NCBI RefSeq assembly: GCF_000319365.1
Contig: NC_021007.1
Span: 1 to 64,000 of the forward strand
DNA from: Candidatus Mycoplasma haematominutum 'Birmingham 1'
Lineage (GTDB): Bacteria; Bacillota_I; Bacilli_A; Mycoplasmatales; Mycoplasmoidaceae
Length of the DNA: 64,000 nt
Direction of reading: 5' to 3'
The notes beneath the pieces were generated by a model, which worked only from the letters and a program-made list of their open reading frames with translations, was not told the origin of the DNA and did no database searches. The stretch's first letter is position 1. Each line of letters begins with the position of its first letter. The translations under genes and the position numbers were made by a program. This document shows, one piece after another, positions 31,066-41,512 of this stretch.

Positions 31066-32097
31066 CTAGGAGTAGGAGTGCAACTGCGTTCGTATGAATT
31101 CTAATTTAGATTGCGCTCGTATTTTTAATATTTCTGTACTTTTTAAAATACTTACTTCCAATTCTTCCCATTTCACCTCTTCATATTTTGACTGTATTTT
31201 CTTTAAAGTATTAGAAATTAACACACTTATTTCTTTTTTAAGTTCAGCGTAATTTAAGTGCTTTAATTTAGAGAGAGCATCTCCTAACGGAATATTAGAT
31301 AAAGCTGAATATAGACTTAAGAGATTGTGAATGCCCGGTTGACCTTCTTTATTGAGTGCAATAGTATTTCAAGAATCAGTTTTAGCTTTTTGAATTTTTC
31401 GCTGAATCTCTCCCTCACTATCAGTAATAAAAATAATTCCCTCTTTATTAGCGGAACTTTTAGACATTTTTTTTGTAGGATCTTGTAAATCCATTATTTT
31501 TAGAGAATTTAGGTGAGTCTCTAAAGCCGTTATTTTATTTGGAAAAATAGTTTTAGAGTAGAGTCTATTTATTCTTTCTCTTATGGAAGCGCACAATTCT
31601 AAATGCTGTATCTGATCTTCTCCCACCGAGAGCACTGAAGCATCGTACAATAGAATATCCGCAGCCATCAATACAGGATATAGCAAAACTCCTAGTAGAG
31701 CCGGTTCTGTTTGATTAGCCTGTTTAAATTGAGTCATTAAAAATTTGTATTGAGTCATTAACTTCAATTCACCTAATTTACAGTGAGTCATTAAAAAATA
31801 AAAAAGCTCCAAATGTTCCGAGCTTAAACTTGACTGAAATACAATCTTGGTTTTTTGAATATCTACTCCAGCAGCTACTGCTCACTTTACCAGGGATTTG
31901 GACCGTTCCTTTATTTCTGAAAATCCTATTTTTTGAGTTGATAAAGGTATTGTATATGCATGTAAATCAGCTACTAGCAAAATTGTTTCATATTCATCTT
32001 GGGCTTGAATTAGAGGCAGCAAAGCACCTATATAGTTTCCAATAGTCAATTCGGAAGTAGGTTGTATTCCACAAAGCAAAACAGGTTTGACAGACAT
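31066..32097 (-). CDS. trpS: Tryptophanyl-tRNA synthetase
   Basis: A 343-residue class I synthetase. LLCGIQPTSELTIGNYIGAL at the N-terminus contains the TIGN form of the HIGH motif. YPVLMAADILLY and VGEDQIQHLEL are typical TrpRS segments, and KKMSKSS is the KMSKS loop. It charges the tRNA that must read UGA as well as UGG in this organism. Start is ATG at 32097. ychF is divergent, 72 bases away. Confidence 0.94.
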
Positions 32098-32169
32098 TCC
32101 CAGTTAATTAAAAAAAATAAGATTATTCAATTTTTTTATTTTTCTAAAATAAAATCTTTCAAAGTTTAA

Positions 32170-33429
32170 GTGATCTATAAGATAGGACTGGTCGGACTTC
32201 CCAATGTAGGAAAATCTTCACTTTTTAATTTGTTAAGTTCTTCCGCTAAATCAGTCGCTGCCCCCTTCCCTTTTTCTACAATTCAGCCCACTAAAGTAGT
32301 AATCAATTTTCCGGATATTACCTTAAATAATTTATACTCTCAACTACTTTACTGATTTCCCAATTTAGAGTATTCTAAGTTAATTAAAAAAGAATGTAAA
32401 TTTGAACTTATTGATTTGGCGGGAATTGTTCCGGTGGATGGTGTAGATAGTGAGAAAAAAAGCGAACTAGGACCGTCTTTTCTCTCATATATTAGAGGCG
32501 TAGACTTAATACTGCTAGTAGTGAGAACTTTTACAAATGACTCTGTAGAATCACAACTTAAAACTTTTCTAGAGGAGCATACAGAGTTATCTTCTTACCT
32601 ATCTTATTCAGACACTTCCAAAGTTAAAAGTGAATCAATTTTCGAGCTCAAGTTAGTATTAATGACCTTAATTCATTCCGATTTAGAGCTTATTTCCAAA
32701 TTAATAACTAAGTACAGCAAGGATAAATTAGTTTTTGAGAAAGAGTTAAATTTACTTCTTTCAATTAAGAAAGAATTAGAAGAGCGGAAATATATTCCTA
32801 TTTATTTACTTTCTAGATATAAAAAATCTACTGACTGAGAAAAACAGTTATTAGATAGACTCTCTCTTTTAACTACTAAAAAAACAGTAGTGCTTTCCAA
32901 TTACGGTTCTAGTAAGGAATCACTAAAAAAACTATCAGAATTAAAGAAGTGAACTAAAAATAATTCTCTTTCTTTTAGTGCTTTAAATATTGAGGGAGAA
33001 GAATTACATAATTTATCTAATAACACCGAGGAAAAGGAAAGTCTAAGGAATTCTGAATATCTTAGAGATTCATCAATTTTGGAGTTATTGAAAACTATAG
33101 TTCAAACTTTAGGATTAAATATTTTTTACACCTTCAAACTGGAAGACAAGAATAAAAAAAAATATAGTCTCTCTAATTTTTCCTGAACATTAGAACCTAC
33201 GGGAGGGGAAGTTAGAGCTTGATTTTTTGTAACTTCCGAAAATCTTGCTCGAAGTGCAGCTAGAATTCATAATGACCTCTCCAACTATTTTGTAAGCTCC
33301 AAGATTGTGGAAAGTGAGAAATTTTTAAAACTAGAAAAAGGTCAGAATTTTACAAATTTATTAAGTAGCGTTTCTAAGACTTATCAGTTGCGAGGAGGAG
33401 AGATAGTTCAGATTATTTCATCAGTTTAA
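32170..33429 (+). CDS. ychF: Ribosome-associated GTPase/ATPase YchF
   Basis: A 419-residue Obg-family protein. GLPNVGKSSLFNLL (P-loop, about residues 8-21), FSTIQPTK and DLAGIVPVDG (G3) are clear, and the C-terminal TGS domain includes GGEVRAWFF and the ending RGGEIVQIIS. YchF proteins generally hydrolyse ATP and bind ribosomes. The start is GTG at 32170, which gives the conserved N-terminus. Several UGA Trp codons are present. tdk follows after 2 bases. Confidence 0.9.
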
Positions 33430-33431
33430 AA

Positions 33432-34016
33432 ATGAATTCTAGTTCTGCTATCCTTACTGTGATTTGCGGTCCTATGAAATCAGGCAAATCTAAAGAATTG
33501 TTTTCAATTATTGATAGACTAAATTATCAGAAAATTAAGTATATTATCTTTAAGCCTAAGATAGACTCTAGAAATGAGAATACAATTTCTTCGAGATATT
33601 ACTCCCAGTCAAATGAAGCAATTATTATAGATGAACAGAATCCCCAGGAGATACTAAACTATATTCCTGAAAACAGTTTAGAACCGTTAACGACTTTAAT
33701 TGATGAAGCTCATTTTTTCTCTAGTGAGTTAATTTCAGTGGTTAAATCTTTACTGTCCAAGGAGGTAAATGTAATTATTTCAGGATTAGATTTAGATGCT
33801 AATATGAAAACATTTGGACCTATGGGAGATTTGCTAGCATTATCCAATAAAATAAAAAAATTGAATTCAGTTTGTGAGCGTTGCTACAATGTGGCCAATT
33901 TTAGTGCACTCAAAGATTCTCAACAGTCTTTTGAGAAGGACAATATTTTAGTCGGAAATGAACAATATATAGTTTTATGTAGAAATTGCTATCTAAGACA
34001 CACTCAGAAGTGTTAG
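33432..34016 (+). CDS. tdk: Thymidine kinase
   Basis: A 194-residue type II thymidine kinase. It has the P-loop GPMKSGKSKELF (about residues 13-24), the DEAH box in LIDEAHFFS and a zinc-binding lasso with CERC and CRNC pairs near the C-terminus. It phosphorylates thymidine for dTTP salvage, alongside prs and deoD here. ATG start. There is no UGA codon in the frame. Confidence 0.93.
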   Translation: MNSSSAILTVICGPMKSGKSKELFSIIDRLNYQKIKYIIFKPKIDSRNENTISSRYYSQSNEAIIIDEQNPQEILNYIPENSLEPLTTLIDEAHFFSSELISVVKSLLSKEVNVIISGLDLDANMKTFGPMGDLLALSNKIKKLNSVCERCYNVANFSALKDSQQSFEKDNILVGNEQYIVLCRNCYLRHTQKC

Positions 34017-34058
34017 CTATTTTTTTCGACCTTTTCCCTAAGTTAGAGCTTTAACTTT

Positions 34059-34074
34059 AAGGGCGCAAGCCCTT
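34059..34074 (+). terminator. GNRA-capped hairpin after tdk
   Basis: Arms AAGGGC and GCCCTT around a GCAA tetraloop, followed by only a short T run. It probably ends the ychF-tdk transcript or forms a leader structure of the next gene. Confidence 0.5.
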
Positions 34075-34104
34075 TTAACTCAAAGGGAGAGTAGTAACAT
34101 CTTA

Positions 34105-34572
34105 GTGTCTAAGTTTTCTCTAAAAGCAGCAATTATCAAATCATTAGATGATCTTTTTGGAGATTCTTATAGGGCTTGCAAATCATATATTGACTGATTT
34201 TTTGGACCTATATTTGCAATTTTGAGGCGGGTTAAAAGTGCTATTTCATTTTTCTTTTGAAAGATATTTCCCTCTCGCTCTAGTGAGTTAGAGAGAGAGC
34301 GTTATAAAAAATTTATTGAGTCTTTAGGAGGCTGAAAAAATGTTACAGCTTTTACATGTAGAGCTAAAAGTTGACATTTAAAAATAACCCATGAATTTTT
34401 AATTGACTGGGATACACTAAAAACTTTTAATGTAAAAATTATCTACTGAGGTTGACCCTATTTAGATTTATCTCTAGGTTCTTATTCTAGGTGAATGTAT
34501 AAGAGATTAAAGCGCTTTAGTGATAAACCTATAGGTAGAGCTATACCGAAATGTTCCCTTAAAAAAAATTAG
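34105..34572 (+). CDS. PTS EIIB-like protein with hydrophobic N-terminus
   Basis: A 155-residue frame from GTG 34105 with eight UGA Trp codons. About residues 70-130 resemble a glucose-family EIIB domain: FIESLGGWKNVTAFTC places a Cys where the phosphocysteine lies, followed by a basic patch and an alternating strand region. The usual C-x-T-R-L-R motif is altered to C-R-A-K-S-W. The N-terminal 60 residues are hydrophobic and may anchor it to the membrane. It resembles the stand-alone EIIB homologues of other mycoplasmas. It could take phosphate from the EIIA at 5483, but the changed motif leaves this uncertain. lepA begins in the same frame. Confidence 0.6.
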
Positions 34573-34575
34573 ACT

Positions 34576-36402
34576 ATCGAAACTCGTAATTTTAGCATTA
34601 TCGCTCATATAGATCACGGGAAATCTACCCTTTCTGACAGAATTATAGAAGCTTGTCTAGGCCTACCACATGCCTCCATTACAAATTGTTTTTTAGACAG
34701 TATGGAACTAGAAAAAGAAAAGGGGATTACTATCAAGTTGGCCGCAATAAGACTGACATGGAAAGATTATGTGCTCAATTTAATAGATACGCCCGGACAT
34801 GTAGATTTTTCAGCAGAAGTGGTTAGGAGTCTCAAAGTATCAGAAGCCGCAATACTGTTGATTGATGTAACTAAAGGTATACAATCTCAGACAGTGTCGT
34901 TACTTAAGCAGGCAAAATCAGAGGGACTTAGGTTAATACCTGTTCTAAATAAAATAGATTCTCCCCTAGCCACAATGGAAAGAATATCAGAAATTCAGTC
35001 CAGGTTAAGCGCTTTTCCCTATCTTCTGACAGATTGTCACAAAATTTCCGCTAGAGAGGGAAAGGGTATCTTAGAATTACTCGATTCCCTTACTCTGAAA
35101 ATTCCTCCCCACTATCAAAATAGGTATCTTGCATCTCTGAATATTCCCTTTATTAAAAAGAGGGAATTTTACGCACTAGTATTTGAGGCTGAATTTCACA
35201 ATCAGAAGGGTACGATACTTACAGTTAGGGTATTTACAGGAGAAGCTGCAAAGGGGTCGGAAATATACTTAGTTAAGTCTAAATTGAAAGTCAGGATTAG
35301 GGAGATAGAATTTCTCACCCCCCACTCTCAAAAGTCTGAAAAAATTTCAGCAGGAGATGTAGGTCGTATCTATCTGTTTTTACCTAAAGAATTGAAACTA
35401 GAGAGCGGAGAGCATCTTTGTAGCTATCCTACTCCCCCCAGGGTCGAATTAGATTTACTACCAACCTCTAAAATTGGAGAGCTTAAGCCTATGATATTTA
35501 GCTTTATAGCACCTTATGATGATACTCAGAGAACACTTTTTACAACCAGCTTAGCTTCACTCAGCTTGTCAGATTCTTCCTTTAGGTACAGTTTTACTCA
35601 ATCTTCAGCATTAGGATTTGGAGCTAATATAGGAGCATTAGGACCCCTACATCTTGAGGTTTTAATTACCAGACTTGAAAGGGAATTTAACTTGAAATTA
35701 GTTAATGGACCTGCCATGAGTGAATACAAAGCAATACTTAAATCTGGGGAAGAAGTATATTTTTCAGCGACTCATCAGTTACCAGCTCAAAATCTAGTTA
35801 GGGAATATTTAGAACCTTACATATTATTGAATTTTTCTCTAGACTCTCAATATGAGAAAGAGTTTATTTCTTTTTTATCCTTTAGGAGAAACGCAGAATT
35901 ACTTAATATAGAGCGAGGAGTTGACTTGGAGTTAACTTATTTAATTCCGCTTAGTGAGTTAAATTCCGCTTTTGTTCACCAATTGTATTCAATTACTAAG
36001 GGATATGTAACCTATAACTATGCATTTGAAGATTACTATCCCCTCTCTTTAGTGAAAGTGGGAATATTTATAAATAATATAGAATACCCCGAATTAAGCT
36101 TTTTATCTGAAAGCAGTGAAGCAATTAAGAGAGGTAGAGAAATTCTGTTGAAATTAAAAGAGAATGTTCCCTCTCAACTTTATGAATTAGCATTGCAGGC
36201 TAAAATAGGGGGAAAAGTAATAGCCAGGGAGAATGTGAAGGCACTTAGAAAAGCAGTGGCAGCAAAATGTTATGGAGGAGATATCTCCAGAAAGAAGAAA
36301 CTTTGAGAAAGACAGGCAGAAGGGAAAAAGAAAATGAAAGAAAGCTCTAAACTTCAATTACCTCACTCATTTTTTAAATCTTTAATTTCTACTAAAAGCT
36401 AG
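34576..36402 (+). CDS. lepA: Elongation factor 4 (LepA)
   Basis: A 608-residue translational GTPase that acts on stalled or misplaced ribosomes. NFSIIAHIDHGKSTLSDRI (G1), DTPGHVDF (G3) and NKIDSP (G4) are clear, and the C-terminus has the LepA-specific region with a basic end (GGDISRKKKL). The conserved N-terminus starts at 34585, only four codons after the upstream TAG, and none of those codons is ATG, GTG or TTG. ATC at 34576 is the only conceivable near-cognate start. The frame is the same as that of the preceding EIIB-like gene. Confidence 0.9.
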
Positions 36403-36463
36403 GAAAAGTCTAAAACACTTAAAATCTCATTAAAATTAACTTAACCTTTAGAAAGTTTTAGAG

Positions 36464-37243
36464 ATGAGGGAAAGCATACAGGTAGTCGCTAATAGGAATT
36501 TAATAGAGGATCCTAGTTTCAATGTAGAGAAATGTTATTCTTCAGCTTCGACACTGGAGGAGAAAGTAAGCAATACCTTGATATTGCTCTCCTCAATAGA
36601 TGGAGTAGCTAAAATTGAAAGTTTATTGAACCATTTAAAACTTCAAAAAAGTAATATATTGGCTCTTTATGATACAGTTTCTTCTGCCATTAAATCTGAT
36701 TTGATAAATACCTTAGAAAATTTATTTGAGACTAAATTAAATTCCGCAAAGATAGAAAAAGATATGGATAGACTACTTTATACAATTAGGGCTTCTACAC
36801 CTTTTTCAAATAGTAGATTTGCGGATCAATTACCTCAATCTAAGGAGTATAGACAATTTTTAGCATTATATGGGGAAAATATGAGTCTTAATCAAAAGGT
36901 AGTACAATTTAAGAGTCAAATTTCACTATACTTAGATTCTCAAAAGATATTGGATAAAAATTATGCCTCCAAGATGGCCCACATAGACTATCAAATTATC
37001 TCTTTAAGTAGAATAATCAGCAATTTATCAGAAACTAATAAAGAAGAAATTGGAGAACTATATTTGACCCAATTTAATAGAATTGAAGCTTTAGTTAGAG
37101 ATATTACTGAAAGAGAAGATAAATTTAATAAATTGAAGCGAGTTATGAATTTGAATCCTGAGAGTTTTATATATACGGGCTTTAATAGAGATGTCATGGA
37201 GCAAGTTTCTGAATTAGATAGTGAATTAAGTAAGAAGGTTTAG
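36464..37243 (+). CDS. Predicted helical protein of unknown function
   Basis: A 259-residue protein starting at ATG 36464 with no UGA codons. It is almost entirely helical, with polar, heptad-like stretches, no membrane span and no signal peptide. No family or catalytic motif is recognised. It stands between lepA and a membrane-protein gene, 61 bases after lepA, and ends inside a hairpin terminator, so it may be a single transcript. It could be a structural or scaffold protein, but the function is unknown. Confidence 0.7.
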   Translation: MRESIQVVANRNLIEDPSFNVEKCYSSASTLEEKVSNTLILLSSIDGVAKIESLLNHLKLQKSNILALYDTVSSAIKSDLINTLENLFETKLNSAKIEKDMDRLLYTIRASTPFSNSRFADQLPQSKEYRQFLALYGENMSLNQKVVQFKSQISLYLDSQKILDKNYASKMAHIDYQIISLSRIISNLSETNKEEIGELYLTQFNRIEALVRDITEREDKFNKLKRVMNLNPESFIYTGFNRDVMEQVSELDSELSKKV

Positions 37244-37254
37244 AAAACCTTCTT
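37232..37254 (+). terminator. Terminator across the stop codon of the helical protein
   Basis: A perfect 10-bp stem, AAGAAGGTTT with its complement, and a three-base loop. The TAG stop (37241-37243) lies at the top of the stem. Confidence 0.65.
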
Positions 37255-37260
37255 AATTAT

Positions 37261-37290
37261 TTGACTTAAATTAAAGCTATTGTGTTATAG
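37261..37290 (+). promoter_or_regulatory. Candidate promoter upstream of a terminator
   Basis: TTGACT (37261-37266) and TTATAG (37285-37290), 18 bases apart, closely match a vegetative promoter. The predicted start near 37297 is only about 50 bases before the strong terminator at 37327-37349. Confidence 0.5.
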
Positions 37291-37326
37291 ACCAGAAATT
37301 TTCGCTTTGTAGTTGTAGCTTAATTA

Positions 37327-37349
37327 GCCTGCTTCGGCAGGCTTTTTTT
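37327..37349 (+). terminator. Textbook intrinsic terminator before a membrane-protein gene
   Basis: GCCTGC, TTCG tetraloop, GCAGGC, then seven T. It is the clearest terminator in the window. It lies between a promoter-like sequence and the ATG at 37362, so it ends either a very short RNA or an attenuated leader. Confidence 0.85.
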
Positions 37350-37361
37350 GTCTATTAGGAG

Positions 37362-38378
37362 ATGTCTGTAAACTCTCAGGTTGTAGCTGAAGATGGAGCT
37401 GTTAGCGCTCAAACTCAATTTCCACTCCAATTGAATGATTCTGGATTGAGCTTGGAAGCGACCGCAGTACCCGCTAGCGCTGAAATTGAGGAGAGAGAGG
37501 AAGATGTTGCGAATACAGAAGCTTTTTTACCTCCAATTGATATACCTAAGCTTAAGAAATACTACAGGAAACTGGAACGCAGGATATGCGTTTGAGTTCT
37601 ATTGAGTCAGATATTTATGATTGGGATGCTCTTTATGGGAGTCAATATCATTATTAAAGTTTGAGGATCAACTTCTTTAATTGACAATATACTATCGTGA
37701 GTTTCTTCGGTTGCATCAAATACTGGAATGAGATGTGCAATGTGTGGCATTGTTTCAGGTATACTCTATCTCTGTCTTAGGAATGTTGAACGATTACGTT
37801 TGAAAAAAAAGTATATTGTTCATGAAAATAATTTGTGCAAAATGATGTACTATCCTACATGCATGACTCCAGCAAGTACTCAAAATGTGCTTTCCATTTT
37901 CAAGTGAAGAATGAATATTTTTTGAATAGGATTTTCCCTATTTGGTCTTGGAGTAAATGTTCTAACAGTTGCAAATGGGTGATATCTATATCAACATGTT
38001 GCAACGAAAACAGCTGAATTTTATTGAAATAAATTTCAGAAATTCACTCAAATGTTTCAGGAAATAGTGAAATGAGATACAGGAAAAATTCCAGATCGAC
38101 TTGTGGATATAGCTTTTTGACTATTTAATTCAGGAATCTTAACCATGATTTTTACGCGATTTCCACTAAAGATGGTTATCAATAAGGCCTTGGACGTTTT
38201 TAATGTAAACGAACTGAATATGGGCGCTGAATTAAGAGAACATGTTTTTAAGTTAAATAAGAGAAATAAGATATTTACCTTAGTGCTACTCTGTTTGACA
38301 GGATTACCTTCCTTCATAATTCTTAAGAGATTAATAATAGCGGTATTTAACAAGAGTTTCAAATATTCTAAGAGATAG
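37362..38378 (+). CDS. Multi-pass membrane protein of unknown function
   Basis: A 338-residue protein from ATG 37362 with about ten UGA Trp codons. The first 65 residues are acidic and polar. Membrane spans are predicted around residues 78-105, 118-145, 185-210, 250-275 and 305-325. An Arg/Lys-rich segment follows the second span. No family is recognised. Its mRNA may be controlled by the terminator 13 bases upstream. tpiA follows 42 bases after the stop. Confidence 0.7.
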
Positions 38379-38420
38379 GATTTTTTAACTAACATTAAGA
38401 TGGAAGACTAGTTCAAGAAT

Positions 38421-39140
38421 ATGGCTACGGGAGGCAAAAAATTAATTATTGGTAATTTAAAAATGAATCTATTGAGACATGAATTTGATTTTTACTGTCT
38501 AGAGTTACGTAAAAAGTTACAGAGAGAGTCTCCTGCTCACAGATTGGGATTAGCTATTCCCTATATATATTTAGAAAGAGTTAATCAGGAATTAGGGAGC
38601 GAATTGCAGATATTCTCCCAGGATGTGCATCACGTAGAAAAAGGAGCTTACACTTCTTCAATTTCTGCTACTCAACTAAGCTCTATAAACGTTTATTCTA
38701 CCTTAATAGGACATTCAGAATGTAGATTATTAGGTCAAAGTGAGGAAATTATTACAAAAAAAGTAAGAACTGCACTACTCAATGGTTTTAATATCGTGTA
38801 TTGCTGTGGTAAGGAACCGCTAAAAGAAATTAAAAATGAATTGTTTTTCTTAAATGCTCAACACTTAGAAAAAATAATAATTGCATTTGAACCTATTACA
38901 GCAATTGGTAGTGGAATTCCCATGGCCGCTGAAGTAGCAGCTCAACAACTTTCAGAGATAAGAAAGTTAATTATAGATATGTGGGGCGAACCAGCCAATA
39001 GGGTTAGGTTACTCTATGGAGGATCAGTGAACAAATCTAACTACAAAGATTATTTGAAAGAGGGAAATATTGATGGAATACTCGTAGGTTCTGCCGCACT
39101 AAATATTCATGATCTATGAGATATGGCTATGGAGAGGTAA
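38421..39140 (+). CDS. tpiA: Triosephosphate isomerase
   Basis: A 239-residue TIM-barrel enzyme. The catalytic residues are present: Lys in GNLKMN (about residue 14), His in IGHSECRLLG (about residue 96) and Glu in FEPITAIGSG. The phosphate loop YGGSVNKSN is also present. The usual Trp in GNWKMN is Leu. It interconverts glyceraldehyde-3-phosphate and DHAP. gpmI follows after 19 bases in a glycolytic pair. Confidence 0.94.
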
Positions 39141-39159
39141 AAATTCTTTTATAGGGTAG

Positions 39160-40689
39160 TTGAATAAGAAGGTTATACTCACCATCTTAGATGGGTGAGG
39201 TCTTAGAGAAGAAAGAGAATGGAATGCGATTGCTCATGCAGAAACTCCTAATTTTGATAGATTGAGAGCGGAATATCCCTTTACTCAATTGATAGCTTCT
39301 GGAGAAGAGGTAGGACTACCAGCCGGTCAGATGGGAAATTCTGAAGTTGGTCATCTCAATATAGGAGCCGGTAGAGTAGTAGAAACAGGACTCTATAGGA
39401 TTTCACAATCAATCAAGAAGGGAGAGTTTGAAAATAATGAAACGATTGTTAAGTTGTTCAGAGAGTTAAAAGTAGAGCCTAGCTCCAATCTTCATCTGTT
39501 GATATTAGCATCCAAGGGAGGAGTACACTCTCACCTGGACCATTTGTTTGCTTTTTTAAAAGTTGCTAAGCATCACAATATATCTCCTTTGGTGCATTTA
39601 TTCAGTGACGGAAGAGATGTAGCTCCTAGTCAATTTTTGAAGGATTTAACTGAGATAATTCGGGAATTAAACATAAACAATGCTAGATTGGCCACCATTT
39701 CCGGTAGATATTATTCTATGGATCGAGATAAAAATTGAGATAGGTTAGAGAAGGTATTGAGAGCTATTACCCTTCAACGGGGAATAAAAAGTTTTAGAAG
39801 TGCAGAAGAGTATGTTCAGAGACAATATTCAGCTGGAGTGACTGATGAATTTATAGAGCCTGCAGTATCTCAGGAATATTTAGATAGAGGAGAAGCTCTT
39901 AAATCTGGAGATAAAGTGGTATTTTTAAATTTCAGACCAGATAGAGCTAAGCAATTATCTCATGCATTAGTGGGGTCTGATGGACTATATGAATATTCCT
40001 CTCCACTGATACCTAAGGGTCTTTCTCTTTATTCAATGATGGATTATGAAAAAATTCACCTCTCTGGAGTATTTTTTCCCCCAATTTCACTAGAAAATAC
40101 ATTAGGTCAGGTAATTAGTGATCAGGGTGGTGCTCAATTAAGGGCGGCAGAAAGTGAAAAGTATCCTCATGTGACTTATTTTTTTGATGGAGGAGTCGAA
40201 AGAGATTTGCAAAATATTAGGAAGATAATAGTTCAGTCTCCCAAGGTAGGAACTTATGATAAAGCACCGGAAATGTCCATAGTGGAGTTGTTCAGTCAAA
40301 TTAAGGGAGCATTGGAGACTCAAAAATATGACTTAGTGGTAATTAATTTTGCTAATCCAGATATGGTAGGTCATTCTGGTGATTTTGAAGCTACGGTAAA
40401 AGCATGTAGTGCTGTAGACAGAACATTAGGAGAATTGTATGAATTATCGCAAAAGCAAGGCTACACTCTTGTGGTAATTGCAGATCACGGAAATGCTGAT
40501 ATTATGAAAGATAGTTTAGGCAAACCTCATACTGCTCATACAACTTCTCCAGTACCGTTCATCTTATGTGATAAAGCTAGAAGTCTTCGAAGCGAAGGAA
40601 AGTTGGGAGATATTGCCCCTACAATATTGGAGCTTCTCTCAATTTCTCAACCATCAGCAATGTCGGGAACGTCCCTCCTAGCTAGTTAA
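39160..40689 (+). CDS. gpmI: Cofactor-independent phosphoglycerate mutase
   Basis: A 509-residue metal-dependent mutase converting 3- to 2-phosphoglycerate. ILDGWGL (metal Asp, UGA Trp), MGNSEVGHLNIGAGR (nucleophile Ser) and the late ADHGNADIM and HTAHTTSPVPFIL segments identify it. It starts at TTG 39160, which gives MNKKVILTILDGWG; the later ATG-like positions would lose the metal site. It pairs with tpiA and would act on the 3-phosphoglycerate that GapN makes. Confidence 0.94.
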
Positions 40690-40724
40690 AAAACTCTTAA
40701 AATCAATAAAAATACCTAATTAGG

Positions 40725-41468
40725 ATGTCGACAGTGCATAATAGTGCACCTAAAGGTTCGATATCTAAATTAGTGTTAGTAACAGGAGATCCTTTAAGAT
40801 GTAAAAGATTTGCAGAACTCTACCTAACTTCTCCGAAATTACTGAGTGAAGTTAGAAATGTTTATTGCTACACCGGTATGTACAAGGGAGTGGAGATAAC
40901 ACTAATGGCTCATGGGATGGGAGTAGGTTCTATGGGCATATACAGCTATGAGTTATTTTCTCCAGAGATATATGATGCTGATATAGTAATTAGACTAGGA
41001 TCTTGCGGAGGAATGTCTGAAGACGTCAATGTAAATGATTTAGTATTAGTTACCTCAATTCACTCCAATTCCAATTACGGGGAACTATTACACTTAAACC
41101 CTTCAGAAGATATCAAACCTGATCACGAATTAATTAATCTTGCCAAGAAGACTGCAGAAAGTTTGGGAATTCCACTAAAATCAGTGAGAAATTTTACCTC
41201 AGATAATTTTTATTCCAAATACTCTCTGAGTGAATTGCATCGTAAAACTGGTTGTGATACTGTAGAGATGGAAGCCTATGCTCTAGGATTAAATGCGATA
41301 TATCATAACAAAAAATTTTTAACTATTTTGACAGTGTCTGATGTAGATTCCAATAGAACTTCAGGAGTAATTGAATTAACTAGAAAAGAAAGAGAGGAAG
41401 GATTGGGTAAGATGTTCCAGGTAGGGTTGGAAACGTTAGTTTCTTACTCTAAAACCATTTCCTCCTAA
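40725..41468 (+). CDS. deoD: Purine nucleoside phosphorylase
   Basis: A 247-residue DeoD-type phosphorylase. VTGDPLRCKRFA (phosphate binding), AHGMGVGSMGIY, RLGSCGGM and VEMEAYAL match the trimeric/hexameric family. It splits purine nucleosides into base and ribose-1-phosphate for salvage. No UGA codons in the frame. ATG start 35 bases after gpmI. Confidence 0.93.
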   Translation: MSTVHNSAPKGSISKLVLVTGDPLRCKRFAELYLTSPKLLSEVRNVYCYTGMYKGVEITLMAHGMGVGSMGIYSYELFSPEIYDADIVIRLGSCGGMSEDVNVNDLVLVTSIHSNSNYGELLHLNPSEDIKPDHELINLAKKTAESLGIPLKSVRNFTSDNFYSKYSLSELHRKTGCDTVEMEAYALGLNAIYHNKKFLTILTVSDVDSNRTSGVIELTRKEREEGLGKMFQVGLETLVSYSKTISS

Positions 41469-41492
41469 AACCTAGAGAGAGAGAAAGAAGTA

Positions 41493-41512
41493 GCTCTTGC
41501 TTAGACAAGAGC
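41493..41512 (+). promoter_or_regulatory. Hairpin containing the TTG start of the next gene
   Basis: Arms GCTCTTG and CAAGAGC with a six-base loop. The proposed TTG start of the next gene (41497-41499) lies in the left arm. It could block initiation or serve as a weak deoD terminator. Confidence 0.4.

Noticed and set aside
5458-31100. T-box leaders before proS, tyrS and trpS
   Set aside because: Intergenic spaces are too short and no T-box core sequence is visible.
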